From: Xenococcaceae cyanobacterium MO_188.B32
GTDB lineage: Bacteria; Cyanobacteriota; Cyanobacteriia; Cyanobacteriales; Xenococcaceae
DNA length: 56,892 nucleotides
Reading direction: 5' to 3'
NCBI GenBank assembly: GCA_030065635.1
Contig: JASJDJ010000030.1
Location: 1 to 56,892 of the forward strand
The notes under the pieces are model-generated. The model saw only the letters and a program-made list of their open reading frames with translations. It made no database searches and had not been told where the DNA came from. Position numbers and translations under genes: made by a program. Within the stretch, counting starts at the first letter, position 1, and every line of letters starts with the position of its first letter. Below are positions 45,274-54,431 of the stretch, piece by piece.

Positions 45274-48200
45274 TTACTGGCGATCGCTCTTTAACTGCAA
45301 ACTCCTAACTCCGAATTCCCAACTAAAGTAGTTTCCCTGAAGTAACCGATAAGCTGAAGGAACTAAATAAAGGGCGAGTAAAGTGGCACCGATAACTCCA
45401 CCCGCGATCGCTATAGCTAGAGGAGGCCAAAATTCACCACCGCCTAATAATAGAGGTACAAATCCGATCGCGGTAGTTAGAGTAGTAGCGATGACATGAC
45501 GAGTAGAATGTAATACTACCGCTCGAATTGCTCGGCGATCGCCTATTTTAGCGACAGGATGCTGTTGGATGGCAGCGAGAACTACAATAGAATCGTTAAT
45601 TGCTACACCAATAAGACCAACTGAACCAATGATAGGATTGAAGCCAAAGGGATAGTTAAATAACCAGATAGCAAATAACCCCAAACCAAAGGAAGCGGTC
45701 GCGACGATACCGATAACGGCTGCTAAACGAAAAGAACCTAAAGACAAAACTAAAGTAGCGATCGTTAATACTGCCAGTACGCCGACTGTGGAAACTAAAC
45801 CACCAATGGCATCATCTTTCTGTTCTGCTTCTCCACCAAATTCATAAGTGTAGCCGTTAGGAAGTTGGAAGTTGCTTCGATCCAGAAGTTGTTTAAACTC
45901 GGATAGGACTCCATCGGGTAAAACTCCTGCGGTTAAGAAACCCTGAACGGTATTTACTCTTTGTCCGTTATAGTGAGTAATTTTAGAGATTTCTGTTTCT
46001 AAGGATACTTGCCCTAGAGATGAGATGGGAACAGTGGGAACTGAGTTAGGATTATCACTCGATCTTCCAGAAGCAGTAGGTAATAGATCTAGTGAAGTAA
46101 TGTCATTGACATTGGTGCGATTCTCTTTTGCCAACCTCACTTTAACTGGTAATTCTTCTGTTGCTTCTAAGATCGAGCCTCCTGTAATACCTTCAAGGGT
46201 AGAGTCTAATTGTTGGGCGATAGTAGTGCGGGTCAAACCTGCTAACAATATTTCTTCTTCATCTACTTGAATTTGCAGTTGGGGTCTAATTTCGTCTAAA
46301 CTAGCGCGAGTATGGGTTATTTGACCTAATTGCACCAATAAACTTCGAGTTTGCTCTCCTATTTGCTGCAAAACGTCCAAGTCATGACCGTAGATTCGCA
46401 TTTCGATCGGTGCATCAAAGGGAGGTCCTTGTTCTAACTGACGGACTAAAATACGGGCAATAGGGAAGGTTCGATCTAATTCTGTTTGTAGCTGCTTGGT
46501 AAAAGATGCCGATGCCATAGAATTTAGTTGCACTATAGCTTGGGCATAATTTGCTTCTCGCTCTCGACTTCCTGCCACATTGTAATAGAATCTGGGCGCA
46601 CTTCTGCCAATAAACCAGTGAACATCAGTTATCTCAGGACTTTTAATAATGCGAGCGCGTATTTGTCGGGCAATAGTTTGAGTTTGAGTAATAGAAGTTG
46701 CTGCGGGTAATTCTAGCTGGATTTGTAATTGATCTCTATCAGCAGCAGGGAAAAATTGTTGTTCTAAACTACCTGCTTGCATAAAACCCCATACAGGTAA
46801 TAATAAAGCCAGGAATATTCCTAGAACTGGTCTAGCGATCGTCCATTTTAGGGTTTTGCCATACAACTCGGTCAAGATGGGAATGGAAACGCCAGTTTTC
46901 CACCACAAAGATCTATGTAAGGGGGATTCGCCCTTCGGGTTCGACAGTTTGCTTATGTCGGTGAAACCTTTCAGCATTTGCTCATGGGGGAGACCACGCC
47001 AGTTCCTACAACGGAGGACACCTCCGCAACGGACTGGCTCCCCAAGACCGCAATGCTTCACCACCGCAACTGTCTCACGAATCGCCCCTAGGGTGTTTTG
47101 CCGATAAAATTTTGCTGTTAATGCGGGTATTACCGTCAACGCCAAAAACAAAGACGAAGAGACGGCTAAAATAACACTCAGACCGATCGCGCCGACAAAC
47201 TCCCCTGTCGCACCTGGTAATAAAGCGATGGGCAGAAAAGCCAAAATTGTTGTAATCGTAGAACTTAAAAGAGGAACAGCCAAACGATCGATACTGTTAG
47301 TAATGGCATCTTTAGCTTTAAAACCACGCTCGAGATGATTAGTTACTTCATCCACCATCACGATCGCGTTATCAATTAAAATTCCCAGTGCTACTATTAA
47401 CCCTGTAATCGACATCTGGTGTAGGGGAATACCCATTACATTCATCCAGCCAAACACCATCAAAACCGATAGCGGTAAAGCGGTTCCCACAATAATTGCC
47501 GACCGCCAACCCATCATTAACAGAGTGACAACAAATACTAAACCAGCACCCAATACTAGATTAAAAATCAGACCATTTAATCTCGCTTCCACATAGTTGC
47601 TTTGAGCAAAAACCGTTTGTAAACCAATTCCTTTAGGTAATCCCGCTTTAAATTCCGCTAAAACCTTATCCGCCCTGGTTGCCCACAGATCGAGTCTACT
47701 TGCCGATTCGATATGAACTGCTAAGGTTACCGCAGGTCGATCGCTAATTAAAGTAAGTTCGTTAGCGGGAAAACTCACACCTTTACTGACAGTAGCAAGA
47801 TCTTGTAAACGAATAAATTGCCCATTACTACCAAAACTAATCGGAATATTCCGTATCCGTTCTAAGGTATCTAATTCTCCTGCTATTTCGATAGATAGAT
47901 CGTTATCACTGTTGCGTAGTAATCCTGCCGATACTTTCGCATCACTTTGTTGAATCTGTCGGGCAATATCGGCAGCAGTCAAATTATAACTAGTAATTAG
48001 ACTGGGATTTATAGCTACTAATATTTCTTCATCGCGCTCGCCAAAAAGCTCGATTTCTTCGGTTCCAGAAATAGTTTTTAAACGATCTTTTAATGCTTCT
48101 GCTTGACGACGCAAGATAGCATAGTTGGGCGAATCATTCTGTTGCCAAGTTAAAGCAGTAATTAAGGCATAAGCTTTTACTTTTCCCTTCTCCAATTCTG

Positions 48201-48579
48201 GTTCGGTTATATTTGCAGGTAATTCTGGCTTAACTCGATCGATTTTATTTTGAACTCGCGACCAAATTGCGTCTACCTGTTCTTTTTTGACGCTATCTTT
48301 TAGCTCGATACTAATAATTGAACTACCAGTACTAGAAGTAGATTCATAATTATCTATTTCTTCTATTTCTATTAGCTCATCTTCAATTTTTTTGGTAACC
48401 AAAGCCTCTACTATTTCTGCTTTGGCACCAGGGAAAAAGGTTTTAACTGTAGCAAAACGAGATACTAATTCGGGGTCTTCTAGTCTCGGCAAAGCTAAGT
48501 AAGAAGAAATTCCCCAAACAAAGATGAGGATAATAGTAAGAATTAGCAATCTGACGTGGCGATAAAATAAAGTAAACAT
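45274..48579 (-). CDS. RND-family efflux transporter, inner-membrane pump
   Basis: The 1101-residue protein shows the RND plan: an N-terminal TM, periplasmic porter loops, TM blocks with LIVALGILIDNAIVMVDEV and GLIGVAINDSIVVLA, and a C-terminal TM array. It resembles AcrB/MMPL-like HAE pumps, with aspartates of the proton relay in TM4. It is about 60 residues longer than usual. The extra segment (about residues 497-554) corresponds to a nested palindrome at 46918-47090 inserted after the first TM block. The frame stays open across it. It is paired with the adaptor encoded upstream; an outer-membrane channel is not in the window. Confidence 0.9.
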   Translation of the reverse strand: MFTLFYRHVRLLILTIILIFVWGISSYLALPRLEDPELVSRFATVKTFFPGAKAEIVEALVTKKIEDELIEIEEIDNYESTSSTGSSIISIELKDSVKKEQVDAIWSRVQNKIDRVKPELPANITEPELEKGKVKAYALITALTWQQNDSPNYAILRRQAEALKDRLKTISGTEEIELFGERDEEILVAINPSLITSYNLTAADIARQIQQSDAKVSAGLLRNSDNDLSIEIAGELDTLERIRNIPISFGSNGQFIRLQDLATVSKGVSFPANELTLISDRPAVTLAVHIESASRLDLWATRADKVLAEFKAGLPKGIGLQTVFAQSNYVEARLNGLIFNLVLGAGLVFVVTLLMMGWRSAIIVGTALPLSVLMVFGWMNVMGIPLHQMSITGLIVALGILIDNAIVMVDEVTNHLERGFKAKDAITNSIDRLAVPLLSSTITTILAFLPIALLPGATGEFVGAIGLSVILAVSSSLFLALTVIPALTAKFYRQNTLGAIRETVAVVKHCGLGEPVRCGGVLRCRNWRGLPHEQMLKGFTDISKLSNPKGESPLHRSLWWKTGVSIPILTELYGKTLKWTIARPVLGIFLALLLPVWGFMQAGSLEQQFFPAADRDQLQIQLELPAATSITQTQTIARQIRARIIKSPEITDVHWFIGRSAPRFYYNVAGSREREANYAQAIVQLNSMASASFTKQLQTELDRTFPIARILVRQLEQGPPFDAPIEMRIYGHDLDVLQQIGEQTRSLLVQLGQITHTRASLDEIRPQLQIQVDEEEILLAGLTRTTIAQQLDSTLEGITGGSILEATEELPVKVRLAKENRTNVNDITSLDLLPTASGRSSDNPNSVPTVPISSLGQVSLETEISKITHYNGQRVNTVQGFLTAGVLPDGVLSEFKQLLDRSNFQLPNGYTYEFGGEAEQKDDAIGGLVSTVGVLAVLTIATLVLSLGSFRLAAVIGIVATASFGLGLFAIWLFNYPFGFNPIIGSVGLIGVAINDSIVVLAAIQQHPVAKIGDRRAIRAVVLHSTRHVIATTLTTAIGFVPLLLGGGEFWPPLAIAIAGGVIGATLLALYLVPSAYRLLQGNYFSWEFGVRSLQLKSDRQ
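46918..47090. repeat. 173-bp nested palindrome inserted in the RND pump gene
   Basis: The ends TAAGGGGGATTCG (46918-46930) and CGAATCGCCCCTA (47078-47090) are near-complementary and match the palindrome at 17516-17541. Inside are concentric pairs: GACAGTTTGC with GCAACTGTC, GGTGAA with TTCACC, AGCATT with AATGCT, GGGGAG with CTCCCC, CCAGTTCC with GGACTGG, and GGAGG-aca-CCTCC at the centre. It looks like palindromic units inserted one within another. It is translated in frame as about 58 residues of the pump. Confidence 0.8.
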
Positions 48580-48679
48580 ATTAGTAGTCTGTCAATTTTC
48601 CAATGATGAGGGGAAATGAGGGAAGGGTTTAAAAATAAGTAATTTACTGCTGACTGGGGAACACCAGTCACCGCAGGCA

Positions 48680-48810
48680 CCGGAGGGGCTGTCTCTTGAA
48701 TCGAATTCAAGAGCTTGTATGCCCCGTTCGTTTTACAAGGGGCTGTGGGCGGGTAGGGATTCTCCTGCGTCCGCTCTTCGGGCAACGCCCCGTGGCGGAG
48801 TAACGGTGAC
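48680..48810. repeat. patchwork of GC-rich hairpins between adaptor and pump genes
   Basis: The stretch contains a CTCTTGAAT/ATTCAAGAG hairpin (near 48692-48713) and several short GGGC/GCCC pairs including CTCTTCGGGCAACGCCCC. The composition is unlike the flanking genes and resembles the other palindromic inserts of this window. It probably does not encode protein. Confidence 0.4.
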
Positions 48811-48819
48811 CCGAATTCC

Positions 48820-48849
48820 TGTAGGGGTGGTTCGCGAACCGCCCCTACA
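48820..48849. repeat. 30-base palindrome, relative of the apt palindrome
   Basis: TGTAGGGGTGGTTCG is followed by CGAACCGCCCCTACA; all positions pair, one as G-T. It lies 7 bp beyond the 3' end of the adaptor gene. Its relatives are at 17516-17541 and the ends of 46918-47090. Confidence 0.8.
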
Positions 48850-48855
48850 TCCGAA

Positions 48856-50244
48856 CTAGAGTGAAGCGACTTGACGTACTAATTGACCGGGAACTAAACG
48901 ATGAGTACCGTTAGTAATAATTTCATCTCCTGGCTGTAACGTTCCCCTTACTAAAACTCTGTCTTCTTGGGTTTTGAGAATTTCGACATATCTGCGATCG
49001 ACTTTAGTTTCTTTACCATCTGCTGTTTTGACCACCGCATAACAATTCCACAAACCGCGATCGCCTTTCACTAAAGCAGTAATGGGCAACCAATAACCAT
49101 CGGTATCTACTGTTTGGGTAACTGCTAAACGAGCAATTTCTTTGGGTGCTACTTTTGTGACTGCTGCTGGTGCTAATTTTAAAACGACAGTACGAGTACG
49201 AGTTGCAGGATCTACTTCGGGTAAGATAGAACTAACTACCGCGCTATAGTTTTCGTTACCAATGGTTACTTGCTGTTTACTACCAAGCTGCATTTGCTTG
49301 GCAACGGTAATGGGAACGCCGATTTTTACTTCTGGTTGGCTATCTTCTACTAAACGCAGAATTGATTGACCGGCTTCTACAACTGTTCCTTCATCGAGGT
49401 TACGGGCAGAAACTATAGTATTGAAGGGCGATCTGAGTATACTTTTGTCGAGCGTAATATCTAGCTCGGCAATTGCAGCCGTGAGACGATCGACTTCTGC
49501 TTGTTGTGCAGCTATCTGTTCTACTCTAGTGCCATTTTTTAACTCATCTAAGTTACTTTTGGTATTGGCTAAACGTTCGCTTAAAGCTTTACGGTTAAAG
49601 GCGATTTCGTCTAGTTGTTCTCTGGCGATCGCCCCTTCTCTATATAAGTATTCTCGACGATCGCTTTTGAGTTTTTCTAGTTCTAATTGCTGTTCTAAAT
49701 CTCTTACTGTTGCTTGGGCTGCTGCAATTTGTTCGCTTCTGGCACCATTTTTAAGTTCTGCTAAAATTGCCTTTGCTCGAGCTTTTTGCGCTAATAATCC
49801 CTGACGTTGTGCTTTTAAGTTGGCTGTATCTAATGCTGCTAGAGGAGTTCCCTTCTTCAGGCGATCGCCTTCTTCTACCAAAACGGAGATTAATTTACCC
49901 CCACGTTCAAAACCAACTTCGCTAGTGCGTAGGGCTGTTACTTCTCCTGTATAAATTTGAGAGGTTTGATAAGAGGTGACTGGCTTAATCTCTATGGTTT
50001 CTACTGGCAGAATGTTTACTTCTGTCTTAACCGCTGGTTTTGTAGAGACTGGCTGTTCTGGTTGATATTTTTGCCCCAAGATAAAACCCGATGTTAGTAA
50101 TATTAAGGTTGTTACCAATAGTTGCCATTTTTTGACTTGAATGCCCTGTTGCTTCTCCTTCAATCTAGATAAAGATATAGACCCATTGGAGGCAATAGGT
50201 TCTGATTCTAGTAAGGGTTGGTTAAGACGCGATCGCTCTTTCAT
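48856..50244 (-). CDS. RND efflux periplasmic adaptor (HlyD/MFP family)
   Basis: The 462-residue protein has an N-terminal TM (about 39-58), a lipoyl-like half motif (YTGEVTALRTSEVGFERGGKLI and ALDTANLKAQRQ), a long coiled-coil hairpin (about 135-250) with an internally repeated LAELKNGARSEQIAA / LDELKNGTRVEQIAA, and beta-barrel and membrane-proximal domains. It joins the pump to an outer-membrane channel. First gene of the efflux operon; divergent from a PadR regulator that probably controls it. Confidence 0.9.
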   Translation of the reverse strand: MKERSRLNQPLLESEPIASNGSISLSRLKEKQQGIQVKKWQLLVTTLILLTSGFILGQKYQPEQPVSTKPAVKTEVNILPVETIEIKPVTSYQTSQIYTGEVTALRTSEVGFERGGKLISVLVEEGDRLKKGTPLAALDTANLKAQRQGLLAQKARAKAILAELKNGARSEQIAAAQATVRDLEQQLELEKLKSDRREYLYREGAIAREQLDEIAFNRKALSERLANTKSNLDELKNGTRVEQIAAQQAEVDRLTAAIAELDITLDKSILRSPFNTIVSARNLDEGTVVEAGQSILRLVEDSQPEVKIGVPITVAKQMQLGSKQQVTIGNENYSAVVSSILPEVDPATRTRTVVLKLAPAAVTKVAPKEIARLAVTQTVDTDGYWLPITALVKGDRGLWNCYAVVKTADGKETKVDRRYVEILKTQEDRVLVRGTLQPGDEIITNGTHRLVPGQLVRQVASL

Positions 50245-50458
50245 CTCTATTCACCATTTTGTTTTTAGATTGAATGGTTATGTGATATTGGGACTTTGGA
50301 CGAACAGTAAATTTATTTTGAGTAGGGACAAAATTGCTTTTTTCCCAGTCCTAGTTTTTAGATGTATACTTGTAACTTACTAATATCACCAAGTCGATAC
50401 CAGGCAAGATGAGAAGTTAAGCAAATAACTTAATACCCAACTTAAGCTCGGACTTTGA

Positions 50459-50477
50459 TATACAATTTATTTGTATA
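50459..50477. promoter_or_regulatory. operator candidate 1 (TATACAA-TTTAT-TTGTATA)
   Basis: A perfect 7-bp inverted repeat with a 5-base spacer in the divergent region between the efflux operon and the PadR gene. Together with two further repeats it forms a cluster typical of regulator-binding sites. Confidence 0.45.
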
Positions 50478-50484
50478 CAACTTT

Positions 50485-50523
50485 TTGAGTATTAAACTCA
50501 ATATATACTCAACAAATTGAGTA
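50485..50523. promoter_or_regulatory. operator candidates 2 and 3 (TTGAGT/ACTCAA inverted repeats)
   Basis: TTGAGT-ATTAA-ACTCAA (50485-50501) and TACTCAA-CAAA-TTGAGTA (50506-50523) are two perfect inverted repeats sharing the half-site TTGAGT, only 4 bp apart. The shared half-site strongly suggests one dimeric protein, most likely the PadR regulator encoded 62 bp to the right. This spacer (50245-50584) contains no gene. Confidence 0.6.
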
Positions 50524-50584
50524 TGTCAACCCAAATTTAAACAAAAAAAGGAAGGAAAGTTAACAGCATAACTGATACAGACCT

Positions 50585-51166
50585 ATGGCATTAGCACACA
50601 CAATTTTGGCAACCTTGGGGAACAAAGCTTATAGCGGTTACGATCTCTGGAAACAATTTACCGAATGTACCAATCACTATTGGCAAGCCAGTCAACAACA
50701 GGTGTATCGCGAACTTACTAAACTGGAAAATCAAGGCGCGATCGCCTGTGAGATAATTCCCCAAGAAGGTCGTCCCGACAAAAAACTATATCGAGTGACC
50801 GATCGAGGAAAAGAGATATTAACAGCCTGGATCGAAGAACCCTCAGAACCAAGGGCAATCCGCGAGGAGTTGTTAGTTAAGGTTTTAGCAGCGAGTTTAA
50901 TTCGACCAGAAGTAATTATCAAAGAATTAGAGCGTCGCCGTCAGATGCACTGGGAAAAGCTATCTGCGTGCAAAGAAAAAGAACGAGAAAGTTTTAGCGA
51001 GCCCTCAGCATTATCCTTAGAAGATAGATGCGTTTATTTAACTCTCCGTCGGGGGATTCGTTACGAAACAGAATGGGTAGCGTGGTGTGAAGAAGCGATC
51101 GCGATGTTGAGCAACATGAGTTTGGAAAAACCTTTAGTAGTTGCCGAAGACGCAAACGAATTTTAG
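50585..51166 (+). CDS. PadR-family transcriptional regulator
   Basis: The 193-residue protein has a winged helix with ILATLGNKAYSGYDLWKQF and QQVYRELTKLENQGAI, the basic wing REGRPDKKLYRVTDRGKEIL-like segment, and a C-terminal helical dimerisation domain. PadR proteins repress genes until a small, often aromatic or drug-like ligand binds. It lies divergent from the RND efflux operon, its likely target. Confidence 0.92.
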   Translation: MALAHTILATLGNKAYSGYDLWKQFTECTNHYWQASQQQVYRELTKLENQGAIACEIIPQEGRPDKKLYRVTDRGKEILTAWIEEPSEPRAIREELLVKVLAASLIRPEVIIKELERRRQMHWEKLSACKEKERESFSEPSALSLEDRCVYLTLRRGIRYETEWVAWCEEAIAMLSNMSLEKPLVVAEDANEF

Positions 51167-51554
51167 AGTATTAAAACAGGAAAACCAGACTAAATAATAA
51201 GTATAATATTGTCTTCATTAGACTTGTTGTCTAAATATTTAATTTTCTGACTTTTTTTGTCATTGACAAAAAAATAACTTTTGAGATTAAAAAAGCCTTT
51301 TATCGGGACATATTATTTGCTTGCTTTAATAAGTCTACTTTTGAAAATACTTTTTTGAGCTATGAATTAATCGAGAATACCTGGGGATATTTAGTTGAAT
51401 CGATCTATAAATATTAAATATTAGAGATTTTACGAAGATAATCTCTAAAAATAACTAAAAAATCTCAGTAAAATCACTGATTTATGGAAATCAACTCTGA
51501 GATTATACTGACTATAAATCTTTATTTAGATATTTTTTAAATTAATTGTTCGCA
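51167..51554. other. AT-rich spacer with a hairpin before the pxpB-like gene
   Basis: No gene was seen. TTAGAGATT (51421-51429) and AATCTCTAA (51440-51448) form a 9-bp stem, and TTAGAC/TCTAA pairs lie near 51218-51234. These could be transcript-end or regulatory hairpins. The spacer separates padR from the next operon. Confidence 0.3.
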
Positions 51555-52427
51555 ATGATTTACCCGGAACCCCGTTATCGTTTAGCCGGCGAACAACACC
51601 TTCTCATGGAACTCGGAGATGATGTCAGCTTAGTAAATAACCTAAAAGCGATCGCTCTAGCCAAGAAAATTAGTAACTCATCAGAGCTTGGATTGAAAGG
51701 AATAAAAGCAATTACTGATGTTATACCTTCTTTTACAACTGTATTAATTCAGTACGATCCACGCTTTCTTGTTCTTGATGGTTTAATTGAGTACTGCAAT
51801 TATTGCTGGCAAAAGTTAGACAAAATAGAAGAACTAACTCTTCCTTCTCGCTTAATTGAGATTGCTGTAGCTTATAACGATCGCTGGTCTAAAGCCTGCT
51901 ATCAGGAATACTGTCAAACTATTAAACCCATCGAGCCAAACTTAGAGCTAGTTGCTCGACTAAATAATTTCAAGAGTTTGGAAGAAACGATCGCCTATCA
52001 CTCAACTCCTGAATGGTGGGTAGGGGCAGTAGGATTCGTGGTAGGACTACCAACTTTAATGCCCCTGGCAGATGATTTTTACCTGCAAGCTCCTAAATAC
52101 GATCCTCCTCGAATGTGGACACCACCAGGAACTATCGGTGTTGCTGGCAGTTTAACCACAATTTACCCCATCGTCATTCCTGACGGCTATCAAATGCTAG
52201 GTAGAACTCCCGTACCAATATTCGAGCCAAAACAAACATTACAGCCCTTTCGAGACAGTCCTTTTCTTTTCCGCATCGGCGATCGAGTAAAATTTCGTCC
52301 TATCTGCGAAGAAGAATTTGAAGCCATAGAGCAGGAAGTCAAGACAGAAAAATATCAATATTCAATTACTACAGAAGAAACATTTAGCCTTAAACCTTAC
52401 CTAGAAAAAAAACAACTAGTTAAATAG
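51555..52427 (+). CDS. pxpB: PxpB-like carboxyltransferase subunit (KipI/allophanate hydrolase subunit 1 fold)
   Basis: The roughly 290-residue protein begins IYPEPRYRLAGEQHLLMELGD. It has the KipI-type region YHSTPEWWVGAVGFVVGLPT and PPGTIGVAGSLTTIYPIVIPDGYQMLGRTPVPIF. It is longer than bacterial PxpB (about 220). The usual GFxPGFPYL loop is altered to GFVVGLPTL, so substrate may differ from 5-oxoproline. The ATG at 51555 is chosen over a TTG three codons upstream. It is followed 10 bp later by the PxpC-like gene. The symbol is tentative. Confidence 0.75.
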   Translation: MIYPEPRYRLAGEQHLLMELGDDVSLVNNLKAIALAKKISNSSELGLKGIKAITDVIPSFTTVLIQYDPRFLVLDGLIEYCNYCWQKLDKIEELTLPSRLIEIAVAYNDRWSKACYQEYCQTIKPIEPNLELVARLNNFKSLEETIAYHSTPEWWVGAVGFVVGLPTLMPLADDFYLQAPKYDPPRMWTPPGTIGVAGSLTTIYPIVIPDGYQMLGRTPVPIFEPKQTLQPFRDSPFLFRIGDRVKFRPICEEEFEAIEQEVKTEKYQYSITTEETFSLKPYLEKKQLVK

Positions 52428-52437
52428 ATTCAATCGA

Positions 52438-53502
52438 ATGTTCAATCCCACGACACTAACAGTTTTAGAAAGCGAAAAAAATGCTAGCAAACCAACTTTT
52501 GAAGTAATTACAGGAGGCATAGAAACAACAATTCAAGATGGTTGGTCCAGAAAAGGCTACCTTGGTTTTGGTATTCCTCCTTCGGGGCCTTTAGATAAAC
52601 TATCTTTCCAGTTAGGAAATCAATTACTAGGTAATCAAGAAAATACAGCAGGATTAGAAATTCAATTTATTGGACCGAAATTAAAATTCTTAGCCCAGAC
52701 AGCGGTCGTTATTACTGGTGCCAATAACTATCCAGCCATAAATCATAAGCCAGTACCCCTATGGCAAACTCTTGCAGTTCGACCAGGAGATATTCTTTCT
52801 TTTGGTCACCCTCAAACGGGAGCGCGTAGCTATATTACTTTTGCTGGAGGCATCAACGTTCCTGCTTTAATGGGAAGTCGTTCTACTTTTATTAAAGCTG
52901 AGTTAGGAGGCTTTCAAGGTCGCAGTCTAGAACCAGGAGATATAATTAGCACCTTCTTACCCTATCTTCCTCTAGGGCAAATTGTTGGCCAAACTTTACC
53001 CAAGAAGATGATTCCCGAATTTACTCATCGTTGGGTAGTTGACATTTTGCTTGGTCCTCACGATGATTTTCTTACTCCTAGTGACATCAAGCAATTGCTT
53101 AATTTCGATTGGATTGTTTCTCCTAAATCAAATCGGATCGGCTATCGTTTGGAAGGGCCCGAATTTAAGTTTACAGAAAGTGTTCGCGAACGGTCTGCAC
53201 GAGGTGGCTATCATCCCTCAAATCAAATAGACTACGGTTGTTCGATTGGTTCAGTCTTGTTGTGTGGACAAACTCCCACTATTCTGCTGGCTGATTGTCC
53301 TAGTTTAACTGGATACATAACTCCCTGTACTGTCATTAACCATAGCCTCCGCAAAGTTGGACAAGCTCGTCCTGGAGATATTATCAATTTCCGACAAGTA
53401 AGTCTGGAAGAGGCAATCCAAAAATATAAGATTGCCACCAATTCTACTTCTACTAATTATTGTCTAGCTGGATATCCGCAAAGATGGGCAAATCAAAATT
53501 AA
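52438..53502 (+). CDS. pxpC: PxpC-like biotin-dependent carboxyltransferase subunit (KipA family)
   Basis: The 354-residue protein has TTIQDGWSRKGYLGFGIPPS, GPLDKLSFQLGNQLLGN, GLEIQFIGPKLKF, RSYITFAGGINVP and SNRIGYRLEGPEF, hallmarks of the KipA/PxpC/urea amidolyase C-terminal domain. With the previous protein it should form the PxpBC complex, which in bacteria works with PxpA to open 5-oxoproline. No pxpA gene is in this window. Its end overlaps the EamA gene by 19 bp. Confidence 0.85.
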   Translation: MFNPTTLTVLESEKNASKPTFEVITGGIETTIQDGWSRKGYLGFGIPPSGPLDKLSFQLGNQLLGNQENTAGLEIQFIGPKLKFLAQTAVVITGANNYPAINHKPVPLWQTLAVRPGDILSFGHPQTGARSYITFAGGINVPALMGSRSTFIKAELGGFQGRSLEPGDIISTFLPYLPLGQIVGQTLPKKMIPEFTHRWVVDILLGPHDDFLTPSDIKQLLNFDWIVSPKSNRIGYRLEGPEFKFTESVRERSARGGYHPSNQIDYGCSIGSVLLCGQTPTILLADCPSLTGYITPCTVINHSLRKVGQARPGDIINFRQVSLEEAIQKYKIATNSTSTNYCLAGYPQRWANQN

Positions 53503-54428
53503 TATCTTGGCAACAAGCGGAAACAAAAAAACCCGAGCAACAGAATTTAGAGCGATCGCGGATAGATAAGGTTGGCGTTGGACTGATAATTCTTTCAGCA
53601 GTAGGTTTTAGTACTTTAGGACTGTTCACTAAACTTGCTTATATCCAAGGCTTTAACCCTCTAAGTACTTTATGTTGGCGGTTAGTCGGCTCGGCTGCTA
53701 TCTTGTGGATGTGGTTGTTCTTCAACCGACAATGGCAAGTCAAGAAGGGTAGTGCGGTAGCTGCTTTTTTTTTAGGTGCATCAGTTTATGCCTTACAAGC
53801 ACACTTATTCTTTCGCGCTCTTACTCATGCTAGTGCAGGGATAACTACTCTACTGTTCTACACTTATCCAGCCTTTGTTGCTGTGTGGAGTTACTTATTA
53901 ACTAGAGCGAAACCAGCTTCCCTCAAATCTTGGCAAGGTAAAGCCATAATTTTAGCTTTTTTGGGCTGCTTACTAACTGTAGACTTTAGCAGTCAGACGG
54001 CTCAACCTTTAGGCATAGCTTTAGGCATTACTTCTGGAGCAGGATATGGTTTGTATTTATTTTGTAGTTTTCACCTAGTTAAAACGATCGAACCAATTAA
54101 AGCTGCTGCTTATATGTTACTTGGGTCAGCTTTTACCATTGCTATAGTGGTAACTTCAGGACAAGCTTTAATTATCCCCACCACTAAATCATCTATCTCG
54201 ATCGTTGCTGGTTTAGCCTTGATATCTACTGCTTTACCAACTATAACTTTATTCTTAGGTCTAAAACGTCTAGATGTACTACCTGCTGCGATTTTCTCCA
54301 CTTTAGAACCCATACTCGCTGTAGTAATGGGTATTATTTTTCTCCAAGAACAATTTTGGTTGGGACAAGCATTGGGGGGATTGTTAATTATTTGTTCGGC
54401 AGTAATACTTCAAAGTAAATTAAAGTAG
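53484..54428 (+). CDS. EamA/DMT-family transporter
   Basis: The roughly 314-residue protein has ten hydrophobic segments in two EamA repeats: VGLIILSAVGFSTLGLFTKL and LGIALGITSGAGYGLYLFCS. The second repeat ends FSTLEPILAVVMGIIFLQEQ, a strongly conserved DMT signature. The ATG at 53484 lies inside the end of pxpC, giving translational coupling. It may carry the substrate or product of the PxpBC-like pair (inference). Confidence 0.85.
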   Translation: MGKSKLISWQQAETKKPEQQNLERSRIDKVGVGLIILSAVGFSTLGLFTKLAYIQGFNPLSTLCWRLVGSAAILWMWLFFNRQWQVKKGSAVAAFFLGASVYALQAHLFFRALTHASAGITTLLFYTYPAFVAVWSYLLTRAKPASLKSWQGKAIILAFLGCLLTVDFSSQTAQPLGIALGITSGAGYGLYLFCSFHLVKTIEPIKAAAYMLLGSAFTIAIVVTSGQALIIPTTKSSISIVAGLALISTALPTITLFLGLKRLDVLPAAIFSTLEPILAVVMGIIFLQEQFWLGQALGGLLIICSAVILQSKLK

Positions 54429-54431
54429 CAA

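Noticed and set aside
46856-47107. Plus-strand 83-residue frame in the pump gene
   Set aside because: It is produced by the palindromic insert on the opposite strand and has no start signal or family.
49421-49804. Plus-strand 127-residue frame within the adaptor gene
   Set aside because: It is a shadow of the alanine/leucine-rich coiled coil on the minus strand.
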